DNA from: Nymphaea colorata
Lineage: Eukaryota; Streptophyta; Magnoliopsida; Nymphaeales; Nymphaeaceae
Assembly (NCBI RefSeq): GCF_008831285.2
Contig: NC_045142.1
Location: forward strand, 12,850,716 to 12,914,715
DNA length: 64,000 bases
Direction of reading: 5' to 3'
Each line of letters begins with the position of its first letter. Positions within the stretch are counted from its first letter, which is position 1. Of the stretch, positions 25,929 to 37,586 are shown one piece after another. A model generated the notes under the pieces. It did no database searches, was not told the DNA's origin, and saw only the letters and a program-made list of their open reading frames with translations. Position numbers and translations under genes: made by a program.

Positions 25929-27140
25929 ATGGACTCAGAAAGTATCTTCCCATATGACCACATCCTATTTGGGTCATGTCAAGGCCGATCCGGACTTCGC
26001 ATCATCCCAAGTGGAGTCTACCTATCTCAGTGGTATCTTTCATGGTACCCAACTTTTCGGTGTATGTTCCCGGATCACTTAGAGGATTGCGGTCTTGAAG
26101 AAGCAGTCAGTCTTGCCATACAGCCTATCAATGACAATCTAATCCATGCAATTGCTGAAAGATGGAACCCAAGGACCAACACATTCTGGTTTCCATGGGG
26201 TGAAATGACAATCACTCTTGATGAGTTCTCCAACATTATGGGTTTGCCAGAACCAAAAGGTGACCCAAGAAGTCCAATTGAAGACCAGTTCCTTGTAAAC
26301 CAAGGTCAAGTCAAAACTCTAGAAGTGATTCGTAAACTCACAGGGAAAAGGAGTTGGCATTTTCTAGAGAAAGATGGACATCAATATCTTCAACTACAAG
26401 AGCTTGGTGAAACATACTCCCAATTTGTCAACCCTGCGTCACTATCTAGAACTGTTGCAGACAAGTACAAAAACTCCATGGTGACTTGTACCGTGGGTCT
26501 TATCTTCTTCAATAATGAAGAACACATAATGGATTTCCGCATAGCTCGCCTCTTCAGAAAATGGGGGCATGTCAAAGTCCGTCACATTTCCATAGCAATG
26601 GCAGCCTTGGCATTCCTTTACAGAGGGTTGGCCAAATTTTCAATTGGAGATGCAGACTCGATAGAAGGATGTGTCTTTGCACTGCAAGCATGGTTCTACA
26701 AACATGTGGGGCCACAATCATGTCATTTTCAAAACACAGACGGTCAGTTATCCAGTATGGAGCACTACCGCAGAAAGATGGAGGAAGTTGATGACTCCAC
26801 CATCATTTGGGACTTCTTTGATCGAGAGGTCATCAAGTCAACATACACTTACAACCCAGTCAGAGGAAGTCTTCTATTGGGACCGTTTTTCATAATTGAA
26901 TATCATCCGGAGCGTTGCCTCAGGCAATTCTCACTGCGTCAGAGGAAGGCATATCCAATTGAGTCGGAAGGAGCCATTGTGGAGTGTGAACTAGACACTG
27001 AAGAGTGGTCCGGGATATACACCTATGCCCAGCAACGTTGGGAATCATTTACTCACTTGTATCTTGTCCTTGGTCCAGGAATGGATCCCGAATATGTAAA
27101 ATGGTGGGATGAAGTCCGCCCATCTATCCTTCTGTCCTAG
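25929..27140 (+). CDS. Plant mobile domain (PMD) protein, extra ORF of the retrotransposon, copy 1
   Basis: This is an uninterrupted 403-codon frame between the leader and gag. Residues 77-95 read ERWNPRTNTFWFPWGEMTI, followed by TLDEFSNIMGLP. This is the hallmark of the plant mobile domain (PF10536, once called aminotransferase-like), shared with the Arabidopsis MAIN/MAIL proteins and with many transposons. It has no signal peptide or membrane segment. Extra ORFs upstream of gag are known in Ogre-like Tat elements; their job is unknown. Nuclear action on silencing, splicing or RNA handling can be suggested only by analogy with MAIN/MAIL. This copy is the only undamaged long ORF of the element. 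Confidence 0.88.
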   Translation: MDSESIFPYDHILFGSCQGRSGLRIIPSGVYLSQWYLSWYPTFRCMFPDHLEDCGLEEAVSLAIQPINDNLIHAIAERWNPRTNTFWFPWGEMTITLDEFSNIMGLPEPKGDPRSPIEDQFLVNQGQVKTLEVIRKLTGKRSWHFLEKDGHQYLQLQELGETYSQFVNPASLSRTVADKYKNSMVTCTVGLIFFNNEEHIMDFRIARLFRKWGHVKVRHISIAMAALAFLYRGLAKFSIGDADSIEGCVFALQAWFYKHVGPQSCHFQNTDGQLSSMEHYRRKMEEVDDSTIIWDFFDREVIKSTYTYNPVRGSLLLGPFFIIEYHPERCLRQFSLRQRKAYPIESEGAIVECELDTEEWSGIYTYAQQRWESFTHLYLVLGPGMDPEYVKWWDEVRPSILLS

Positions 27141-27323
27141 ATTGTCATGTCTAGTTCATTGTCATTAAGCCAAAATTTGTCAAGTTTTGTCAAGTTATGT
27201 TAAACTTTGTCAAGTTTTGTCATTCTCATCTTTCTTTTAATATGTAATCAAAATTTGTCATCTCTCATCAATTCACATCCTAACCTTTTCAATTTTTCTT
27301 CTTGCAAGGTGAACATCCGCTTT
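27141..27323 (+). promoter_or_regulatory. Inter-ORF spacer with possible splice acceptor before gag
   Basis: The spacer has repeated 'ttgtcaagtt(t/a)tgt' motifs and ends in a pyrimidine-rich tract, ttttcaatttttcttcttgcaag, 15 bases before the gag ATG at 27324. The tract resembles a plant 3' splice site. If used, it would let gag be translated from an RNA lacking the PMD ORF. No donor could be assigned. Confidence 0.3.
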
Positions 27324-29578
27324 ATGGTTGAAACCAGAAGCCAAAGCAGGAGAAGGAGTGAAATGGAGCTTGATCAACCTTTTATAGGAGACATGGGAGA
27401 AGAATCCTCCTCAGAAACACCTCCCAAGCTGGAAATAAATGACCCAGAATTTGAGGAATACAGAAGATTCCGGAAATACATGATCATGTTCAATGAAGAA
27501 CAAGCGCAGGCAGAAAAAGCCAAAAGAAAGGGAAGAAAACAAGAAAGTACTCATCAAGCAGTTCAGACTCTTCTGAAGACGCTACAACAGAATCTAGTAG
27601 TGAGGAAGAACCGAAAACTCCCAAGAAAAAGAAGAAGGGAGAATCCTGGAAAACAAAAATCCAGGAAGTTGAAAAGAAGTTAAATGCAGTACAACTTAGA
27701 GGCAAGAACAAGAGGAATTTCACTTGCGAAGATTTCTACGAAAGTTTCGAAAATGACAAACACATAAAAAACTTGCCCAAGAAATTTATCAAATTTGATG
27801 GCCATGGAGACCCAAAGGCACATTTGGCCATGTTCTTTGCTGAATGCTACAAATTCCGCCACAATCATAGGGCCCTCTTTCGATGTTTCCCTAGAAGCCT
27901 AGAAGGAATTGCAGCACAATGGTATCGGGAACACATCAACCCAGTGGAATTGAAAAATTTTGACATGTTAATCAACCTTTTCATCGAAAGGTTCATTCAA
28001 AACGTTGAAACTGCACCAACGATCACCACATTATGCTATCTAAAACAGAGGCCAGGTGAAAAGGTGAGAGATTTTATTCAGAGGTGGAGGTCTTCTTGCA
28101 ACAAGATGAGAGACCCAATCTCTCAATCCCATGCACTGGGATTGATCGTAAACAATTTGACACAACCATTTAGGAGCCTCATTTCCAATGCTCCAATCAA
28201 GTCTTTTATCGATCTCACTGAGAGGGCAGAATGCATTGAAGCAGGAATTGAGAATGGAGCTTTTGATGTTGTCATTCCGGTAAAAGTAAGGGAAGATACA
28301 AAAAAGAATAGCAGAAGTCAGAATGCTCCAGCCAACATCGTGGCCAACACTGCAGCCTTCAAGAAAGAAAAGTCCGAATATCCCAAGAATAAAGGGGTAA
28401 TGGACAGAGCTAGTGGCAGTAGTAGTGGCACCAAAAACAAACATCCTGGATGGGGGTACGATAGAAAATTTACCCCATTACAACAAAGTTATGAAGAGGT
28501 CATGCATATGCTAATCGAAAGAGGTACTCTGTTTCTCCCAAAAGTCTCCAACCCCCCACCAATGATGGGGAAAAACAAAGAGCAATTCTGCAAATTTCAT
28601 CGCGCTCCAGGACATGATACAGAAGACTGCCTTGTACTTAAAAATATTGTGCAAGATGCAGTTGACAAAGAAATAATCAAAGAGGTCAGTGAACAGCCGG
28701 ACATTCTCAAGAATCCTTTTCCTAAACATGGCAAAGGAATAGTTTCGATGGTCAGGTTTTCAACAGGTCGTCAAATTATGGTGACAAACAAAAGGGATAC
28801 AGCGTCCCTGGATTTCTTTGGATTGCTTTTCAAACATGATAAAGGATCCATCAATGCACAAACCGGACTGGTTAAACAAGACCATCTGACAAAGATTGAT
28901 CAGAAGTCACAAGTGTGCGACCCTGAACCATTGGAATCCATTTTCAATGAATTGGACCCCTTACCTGAAGTCAAGAAGGGAGGGTTTAGCCCTAACAGGG
29001 GGAATGAATGGGCTTTTGAATTATGTGAAAATAGTCCGATCATATTCTCTGATAAAGATCTACCAACTGGAGGTGCATCGCACAATGACGCCTTGCACAT
29101 AGTGATAGAGACAAGGGGCACCAGAGTCTCCCACGTTTTAATTGATGGTGGAGCAAGCCTGAACATCTGTCCACAACAAACAGCTCGTGAGTTGGGCATA
29201 AGACAGGCTGACTATACTCCATCCAAATTTTCATCAATGGATATGACGGGACAGGACAACCATGCCTAGGATGCATATGTCTGGACATCGGGTTTTATTT
29301 CATGTGGTGGATATAGAACCCTCCTTCAACTTGTTGCTTGGCAGGCCATGGATCCATGCTACCAATGCAGTTCCTCCACTATACATCAGTGTGTCAATGG
29401 ACTCACAACGGGAATTCTATAACCATCTATGCAGAGGATAGGGAAAGTCGGCTTGTACACCCAATGATTCCGGTACCAACATATACAATGAGGTACCCAG
29501 TATTCGAGTCTGCAAAGAGGAAGAAATATCTCAAAGTCTTAGCAGATTGGCCATTCAGAAACCAAAGAAACAGGTATG
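27324..29578 (+). pseudogene. gag-protease polyprotein, copy 1, frameshifted and cut by the gap
   Basis: It starts MVETRSQSRRRSEMEL. The first frame runs to an A-rich stretch near 27500-27550, where the coding sense moves to the -1 frame. It continues as a Ser/Glu/Lys-rich linker and then the capsid region (27773 on; PF03732-like, PKKFIKFDGHGDPKAHL..QWYREHINP). Further on is a CCHC-like motif, CKFHRAPGHDTEDC, near 28590, and the protease active site LIDGGASLN (Asp at 29144). A lost base near 29226 ends this frame at 29269. The rest (29270-29578) continues in another frame up to the N gap. The gag shift is shared with copy 2. The late breaks near the gap look like sequence errors. Confidence 0.85.
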
Positions 29579-29678
29579 NNNNNNNNNNNNNNNNNNNNNN
29601 NNNNNNNNNNNNNNNNNNNNNNNNNNNNNNNNNNNNNNNNNNNNNNNNNNNNNNNNNNNNNNNNNNNNNNNNNNNNNN
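29579..29678. other. Assembly gap, 100 N
   Basis: Exactly 100 undetermined bases, the conventional size for a gap of unknown length. Left of it lies the protease end of internal copy 1. Right of it the sequence starts about 510 bp inside an LTR. The missing part would include pol, integrase, PPT and the first 0.5 kb of LTR2 if the arrangement is real. Confidence 0.99.
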
Positions 29679-32600
29679 TCAAACTCACCTAACCTACTTA
29701 ATCCAAGTAGGTTTGACCCGGGTGCACTCAAATGTGGTGCCAATTCCAGCTAGGTTCGGTCACATGGGCTCAACACAGTCAAAACGTAAGTCTGTCTCAT
29801 GATCCAATTAATGGACGAAAATAGACTTTGACCGAACCAAACCCACTTTGACTAAACTCAGTCAAAGTACAATTTAGCTCAATTAAGAGCTTTCTTGACC
29901 CAAATTTATCAAATTACCTCAAATAAAGTCAAACTACTTGCAAATGAGCTTTTTTGGTCAATTGGTCGAAATTGATCAATTTGGACAATTTTGCCCTTCT
30001 GCGGTCAACTTAAGATTAAAAAGCCTAAAATGGTTTATGAAAGGCAAATAAACATTTGAATTTGTCAAATGCTTGAATCAAATACCAAATTTAAATTGAA
30101 TTTCTCAAGTGAAAGTTTGATTCAGTTGAAATCCATTTTCAATCAAGTTTTGGACGAAAATACCCTTTTCGAACCAAATTTGATAAAATTTTTAAATTTT
30201 ATTAAAATTTAAATTTAATTATCATAATTCAATGGCATTTGGAGCTTAGTAACTAGGTTTTAACCTTATAAGCTCGATTTCAAACAAAAAATAAATAAAT
30301 AGTACAAAATAAGGGCAAAACCCTGTGCAAGGGCATTTTCGTCCAAAATTTTGGTCAAAATGGTCACCTAGGTCTGAACCCAAGTTGACCAAACCTAGCC
30401 CAGCCCACCTAGCTCGTGGAAATGGGCTGAGAAATGGTCAATTAGAGCCTTTAAAGTCTATTTAACTCATTTTACAAGTCCCCAAGGTCTTAAGTAAGTT
30501 CCCAAGGTGAGTTAAGAAGGTGGTTGAACCCACCTCCTCCTCTATATAAACCTCCCTTGGCCACAAGGGGAGGACGAAATTTTGGAGCATTCTATCAAAT
30601 TGCTGCAGCCAAGGAGCTAGGAGGGAGAAGCCAAGGAAGAGAGAAGAGGTTCGTCCAAGCCCCCTTCCCCTTTTTCTCCCATTCTCTTCTTCACTTTCTT
30701 CTATTCTCCCCATTGATTTTGCTAAGTTAGGGTGCTAAGTGAACCCTTACTTAGGATTTTCGTGGTGAGAAGCCCTCTTACCACTCCAAATTCCAGCAAG
30801 CAAGCTATTTCTTATTCTAGCTTTGCTAAGCTTGAATCCACGGTTGGATTCTTGCTTAGGATTGCTGGTTAGAAAACAAGTTGAAGACGAAGACAAACAT
30901 CAAGACCGACCGCAAGGTAGGTGATCTTAACTCACTTCTCTTCTACTTTAGCTTATTGTTGATTTATTTAATTCCAGCAATTCGTGGGAGGTTATTTTCA
31001 TTGGCTTACGGCTGGGAATGATGTCAGCTAAGGGAAACCTACGCTTCAATGTACATGTTAATGCATAATGCATGCAATACGGTTTCTAAATATGAACCCA
31101 AGTATCAAATTGAAATGGGCCCCAAGGCCACGTCCCTTTCAAAGAACCAACTTAATACCATTTGAACTCCTACCAAGAGAAACCCACGGTGAGAGAGTGA
31201 TTTGCTACATCACGTATGATGAAAATGCCTATAAGGATGGATACGTTTTTATGAATGTATCCACCCTTGCATGGCGAAATGATGGACGAATAAGCTGAGT
31301 ATGTTTATTTTCTTCTTATTCACAGTCATTTGATTCATGCTCAATTAATAATCAAGGTAGAGGGAAGATTTGAAACAAGTTCTCAATCTCCTACAAAAAA
31401 ACCCAGCCATGAATCATCAGATCATGAGTCATGCGGTCCCTTGATAAAATTCATTTGAAAAGTAAGTACGTATATATACATTGTATATATGTACATATAT
31501 GTATCCGATTCTTGTCAAAAATTACATCCTCCCTTAAAATCAGGTTGGAACATGTTCCAAACCGGTCTTTAAGGAAATGGGCCATTTTATTGATTTTCTA
31601 GTGCAAGATTAAAATTATTTTCATTTCATTTACTTAATTTCAGCAAACCATAGTAAGTATGTGTTGAAATCAGACCATGTTCATAGGAATTGGTTAAAAT
31701 ACAAAATTACATATTTGAAATACCAACCATCCTAGAATCACCAAAGATTGATGATTCATTACTACAAATCTGGAATTGAATAGATTGAAAAACCATTGTC
31801 TATCTAAGAAACAAGTCCTTATGGAATCAATGTCCACAATTTCAGCTATTAAATCAACACAAGTCTGATTTTAGCTATTTGAGACAAAAGTGGACTCATC
31901 CATGTCTCCCATCCATTCAAAGATGAACTTGACATCATTATATATTTTCATCATTGATAATTTATGTCAAGCCTCAAGCTTATGGACTACATCTCTAATT
32001 CATGTGCTTAATCATAAATGAGCACATATAGAGAAAGTCCTACATTTAATCAATCTTCATGTATAGATTGTATGACGTGCAATACGGACTTTGAGAAATT
32101 ATGAGGGATGAAGAATGTATGTTTCATATGAATGAATCTTGATGGATTATGAGAGAGAGAAGAATGAATGTTCCATATAGTTCCATTCTCGTTTCATGCA
32201 TTCACTTTCACTCAAAATCAATGGCACCACATGCACATCTCAAGAAATTAAGTGATTCAAATTTAAGTTGCAAAAAGTGACCAAGTCATATTGCAATGAG
32301 AATTGTAAACTTCACTTAACTTCAAAAGAAAACACAAGCAATGCATTCATAATCTTTGGCCAAAGTGCATTTGAAAAACAACATGTTTCTAACAATTGGA
32401 ACCTATGTTCTTTCAAAAGAATGAATTCTACAAATCACATATTGACAAAAGAAGAGTCAAAATCAATTTTTATCATAAGATGATCATCATCATCTAGAGT
32501 TCACAACAAAGAACCAATTCCAAATCTCAAAAATCCTCAAGAATTATGTGTTTCAAATAACACCAAAACAAAGGTTTTAAACCAACTTGAAAACCCCCAA

Positions 32601-32869
32601 TATTCAAATCATTTATTCAAAAAAATGAATTTCGGTTCTTGAATCCAAAACCTCAATGCATAAGCATATAGGACTTACATCAATAACTCGTATATGATCC
32701 AAATGATCCTTAGTCCTTGGTCTAATTACCCCTGTTAAAGGCGGCAGAAGGTTGGACCTCGTACCGACGAGCGGATCCCTTTCTCTGAAAATTTTCTCAA
32801 AACCCCAATTTTAAAAGAATTTGCTGACTCGCATTTCGACCTTCTTGAAAAAGGAGTGGGGTGCGAACA
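29679..32869 (+). repeat. LTR2 (middle LTR), 5' truncated by the gap
   Basis: It aligns with LTR1 from about 21834 and with LTR3 from about 42716, ending GTGCGAACA at 32869. It differs from both mainly by many one-base deletions, often in homopolymers. At sites where LTR1 or LTR3 has its own base change, LTR2 usually keeps the shared base. Its TATA box is at 30541-30550. Confidence 0.88.
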
Positions 32870-32871
32870 GA

Positions 32872-32890
32872 TGGCACACCCGGTGGGACC
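32872..32890 (+). promoter_or_regulatory. Primer-binding site, second copy
   Basis: This has the same TGGCACACCCGGTGGGACC as at 25139, two bases after the end of LTR2. It shows that the sequence right of LTR2 is a true internal-region start. Confidence 0.7.
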
Positions 32891-33650
32891 CGTCATTGTT
32901 GTCTAAAGACTTATTGGATCATATATGAGTTATTTCACCAATGTCGGACATCAATTGCACAAAAAAAAAAAAAAAATCTCAAAAATGCATACCGACATCA
33001 TGTAGTGACATTGAGGAGATTTCATGAACCTCATTCATTTCAATTATCCTACCCCTCCTCAATTTAAGGATGTATGCAGCCCATGTATGCTCTCAAAATT
33101 TCAAATCCATCTCTAGGAATGTATGCAATAGAGCCATCTATTTGCATCTTCTCATGAATTTTGAAAAACAAATCCTTACCTATATCATATCCCGGTCATC
33201 ATGTTGCCGGGCTATTTCTAGGACATTAGTCCAAGATATAGCCTTACAACTGGACCACCCAATTGGACTGAGAAGTCCCCCCATTAGTACCGAAACGACA
33301 ATAGTCCCGGTATATCGATGGGTGAACAAGGAGAAATGGAGAGCCCAAATCTAGAAAACCCTTGAGGAGTCAATGCTAGTACCATAAATTTGGTATATAG
33401 GTATACCATAAATTTTGGATAAATAAAGAACCATTTACCCATTATTTTCCATAGTTCCAAGACCAATTTTCAAAATAATGCATATAGGCAAGAGTCCTAG
33501 GAATTGCGTTATCAATTTTTATTAACTGCTTGTTGGACGCATGTGATGTTTACTTTGCCCCTAAGTCCATGTCCAAACCCAATGTCAAAACTCTTCTCGA
33601 GTCTCTATTGGGTCAATTCATGTCAAAGTCTAATACCTTCTCTTGTCTAG

Positions 33651-34858
33651 ATGGACTCAGAAAGTATCTTCCCATATGACCACATCCTATTCGGGTCATG
33701 TCAAGGCCGATCCGGACTTCGCATCATCCCAAGTGGAGTCTACCTACCTCAGTGGTATCTTTCATGGTACCCAACTTTTCGGTGTATGTTCCCGGATCAC
33801 TTAGAGGATTGCGGTCTTGAAGAAGCAGTCAGTCTTGCCATACAGCCTATCAATGCAATCTAATCCATGCAATTGCTGAAAGATGGAACCCAAGGACCAA
33901 CACATTCTGGTTTCCATGGGGTGAAATGACAATCACTCTTGATGAGTTCTCCAACATTATGGGTTTGCCAGAACCAAAAGGTGACCCAAGAGTCCAATTG
34001 AAGACCAGTTCCTTGTAAACCAAGGTCAAGTCAAAACTCTAGAAGTGATTCGTAAACTCACAGGGAAAAGGAGTTGGCATTTTCTAGAGAAAGATGGACA
34101 TCAATATCTTCAACTACAAGAGCTTGGTGAAACATACTCCCAATTTGTCAACCCTGCGTCACTATCTAGAACTGTTGCAGACAAGTACAAAACTCCATGG
34201 TGACTTGTACCGTGGGTCTTATCTTCTTCAATAATGAAGAACACATAATGGATTTCCGCATAGCTCGCCTCTTCAGAAAATGGGGCATGTCAAAGTCCGT
34301 CACATTTCCATAGCAATGGCAGCCTTGGCATTCCTTTACAGAGGGTTGGCCAAATTTTCAATTGGAGATGCAGACTCGATAGAAGGATGTGTCTTTGCAC
34401 TGCAAGCATGGTTCTACAAACATGTGGGGCCACAATCATGTCATTTTCAAAACACAGACGGTCAGTTATCCAGTATGGAGCACTACCGCAGAAAGATGGA
34501 GGAAGTTGATGACTCCACCATCATTTGGGACTTCTTTGATCGAGAGGTCATCAAGTCAACATACACTTACAACCCAGTCAGAGGAAGTCTTCTATTGGGA
34601 CCGTTTTTCATAATTGAATATCATCCGGAGCGTTGCCTCAGGCAATTCTCACTGCGTCAGAGGAAGGCATATCCAATTGAGTCGGAAGGAGCCATTGTGG
34701 AGTGTGAACTAGACACTGAAGAGTGGTCCGGGATATACACCTATGCCCAGCAACGTTGGGAATCATTTACTCACTTGTATCTTGTCCTTGGTCCAGGAAT
34801 GGGTCCCGAATATGTAAAATGGTGGGATGAAGTCCGCCCATCTATCCTTCTGTCCTAG
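33651..34858 (+). pseudogene. PMD ORF, copy 2, broken by single-base deletions
   Basis: This is nearly identical to 25929-27140. It lacks one base at each of four places: near 33854, 33990, 34190 and 34283. The first deletion causes a stop after 71 codons. From 34280 the original frame is open again to the stop at 34858 (192 codons). All four losses fall in short runs or next to them and sit within about 5 kb of the contig edge, so sequencing error is more likely than true decay. One conservative change near the C terminus (GMDPE to GMGPE) is a real substitution candidate. Confidence 0.85.
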
Positions 34859-35041
34859 ATTGTCATGTCTAGTTCATTGTCATTAAGCCAAAATTTGTCA
34901 AGTTTTGTCAAGTTATGTTAAACTTTGTCAAGTTTTGTCATTCTCATCTTTCTTTTAATATGTAATCAAAATTTGTCATCTCTCATCAATTCACATCCTA
35001 ACCTTTTCAATTTTTCTTCTTGCAAGGTGAACATCCGCTTT

Positions 35042-37586
35042 ATGGTTGAAACCAGAAGCCAAAGCAGGAGAAGGAGTGAAATGGAGCTTGATCAACCTTT
35101 ATAGGAGACAGGGAGAAGAATCCTCCTCAGAAACACCTCCCAAGCTGGAAATAAATGACCCAGAATTTGAGGAATACAGAAGATTCCGGAAATACATGAT
35201 CATGTTCAATGAAGAACAAGCGCAGGCAGAAAAAGCCAAAAGAAAGGGAAGAAAACAAGAAAGTACTCATCAAGCAGTTCAGACTCTTCTGAAGACGCTA
35301 CAACAGAATCTAGTAGTGAGGAAGAACCGAAAACTCCCAAGAAAAAGAAGAAGGAGAATCCTGGAAAACAAAAATCCAGGAAGTTGAAAAGAAGTTAAAT
35401 GCAGTACAACTTAAAGGCAAGAACAAGAGGAATTTCACTTGCGAAGATTTCTACGAAAGTTTCGAAAATGACAAACACATAAAAAACTTGCCCAAGAAAT
35501 TTATCAAATTTGATGGCCATGGAGACCCAAAGGCACATTTGGCCATGTTCTTTGCTGAATGCTACAAATTCCGCCACAATCATAGGGCCCTCTTTCGATG
35601 TTTCCCTAGAAGCCTAGAAGGAATTGCAGCACAATGGTATCGGGAACACATCAACCCAGTGGAATTGAAAAATTTTGACATGTTAATCAACCTTTTCATC
35701 GAAAGGTTCATTCAAAACGTTGAAACTGCACCAACGATCACCACATTATGCTATCTAAAACAGAGGCCAGGTGAAAAGGTGAGAGATTTTATTCAGAGGT
35801 GGAGGTCTTCTTGCAACAAGATGAGAGACCCAATCTCTCAATCCCATGCACTGGGATTGATCGTAAACAATTTGACACAACCATTTAGGAGCCTCATTTC
35901 CAATGCTCCAATCAAGTCTTTTATCGATCTCACTGAGAGGGCAGAATGCATTGAAGCAGGAATTGAGAATGGAGCTTTTGATGTTGTCATTCCGGTAAAA
36001 GTAAGGGAAGATACAAAAAAGAATAGCAGAAGTCAGAATGCTCCAGCCAACATCGTGGCCAACACTGCAGCCTTCAAGAAAGAAAAGTCCGAATATCCCA
36101 AGAATAAAGGGGTAATGGACAGAGCTAGTGGCAGTAGTAGTGGCACCAAAAACAAACATCCTGGATGGGGGTACGATAGAAAATTTACCCCATTACAACA
36201 AAGTTATGAAGAGGTCATGCATATGCTAATCGAAAGAGGTACTCTGTTTCTCCCAAAAGTCTCCAACCCCCCACCAATGATGGGGAAAAACAAAGAGCAA
36301 TTCTGCAAATTTCATCGCGCTCCAGGACATGATACAGAAGACTGCCTTGTACTTAAAAATATTGTGCAAGATGCAGTTGACAAAGAAATAATCAAAGAGG
36401 TCAGTGAACAGCCGGACATTCTCAAGAATCCTTTTCCTAAACATGGCAAAGGAATAGTTTCGATGGTCAGGTTTTCAACAGGTCGTCAAATTATGGTGAC
36501 AAACAAAAGGGATACAGCGTCCCTGGATTTCTTTGGATTGCTTTTCAAACATGATAAAGGATCCATCAATGCACAAACCGGACTGGTTAAACAAGACCAT
36601 CTGACAAAGATTGATCAGAAGTCACAAGTGTGCGACCCTGAACCATTGGAATCCATTTTCAATGAATTGGACCCCTTACCTGAAGTCAAGAAGGGAGGGT
36701 TTAGCCCTAACAGGGGGAATGAATGGGCTTTTGAATTATGTGAAAATAGTCCGATCATATTCTCTGATAAAGATCTACCAACTGGAGGTGCATCGCACAA
36801 TGACGCCTTGCACATAGTGATAGAGACAAGGGGCACCAGAGTCTCCCACGTTTTAATTGATGGTGGAGCAAGCCTGAACATCTGTCCACAACAAACAGCT
36901 CGTGAGTTGGGCATAAGACAGGCTGACTATACTCCATCCAAAATTTTCATCAATGGATATGACGGGACAGGACAACCATGCCTAGGATGCATATGTCTGG
37001 ACATCGGGTTTTATTTCATGTGGTGGATATAGAACCCTCCTTCAACTTGTTGCTTGGCAGGCCATGGATCCATGCTACCAATGCAGTTCCCTCCACTATA
37101 CATCAGTGTGTCAAATGGACTCACAACGGGAATTCTATAACCATCTATGCAGAGGATAGGGAAAGTCGGCTTGTACACCCAATGATTCCGGTACCAACAT
37201 ATACAATTGAGGTACCCAGTATTCGAGTCTGCAAAGAGGAAGAAATATCTCAAAGTCTTAGCAGATTGGCCATTCAGAAACCAAAGCAACAGGTATGGGT
37301 GAAAAGGGGTACCAAACTTGAAACAAGTTACAAAAGTCATCCGTTGTTCAAGAAATTCTGCCAGAATGAGAAAGGATTGGATTTACTCATACGCCATGGC
37401 TACCAGCCATTTACTGGCCTTGGCAAACATGAAAATGGAATCTTGGAACCAATTACCTTGACAGGACAACGAGGCACTCAAGCCTTGGGGTGCCAAAGCT
37501 ATGAAAAAGTGGATGTTGAGGAAGAATTCAAGCCAGTACCTTTCGTCAAGAGCAATACCATAGGCGGATGTTCACCATCAATTTGA
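35042..37586 (+). pseudogene. gag-protease polyprotein with G-patch-like tail, copy 2
   Basis: The start matches copy 1 (MVETRSQ). Two lost bases near 35100-35113 and one near 35353 disturb the N-terminal part. The capsid to protease frame (35488-37032) is open and carries the CKFHRAPGHDTEDC motif and LIDGGASLN (Asp near 36859). A further -1 shift near 37005 moves to the frame 36978-37586. That frame holds the second half of the protease domain (FNLLLGRPWIHATNAVPS) and then GYQPFTGLGKHENGILEPI, which fits the glycine-rich G-patch pattern. Related Tat elements encode gag and protease as one product. The CCHC-like motif suggests nucleic-acid binding in the virus-like particle. Confidence 0.85.

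Noticed and set aside
27490-27723. Minus-strand hydrophobic frame opposite gag
   Set aside because: It is the complement of the Ser/Glu/Lys-rich gag linker. Likewise the minus frames 28040-28444, 35755-36159 and 40582-40983 are shadows of gag and integrase.
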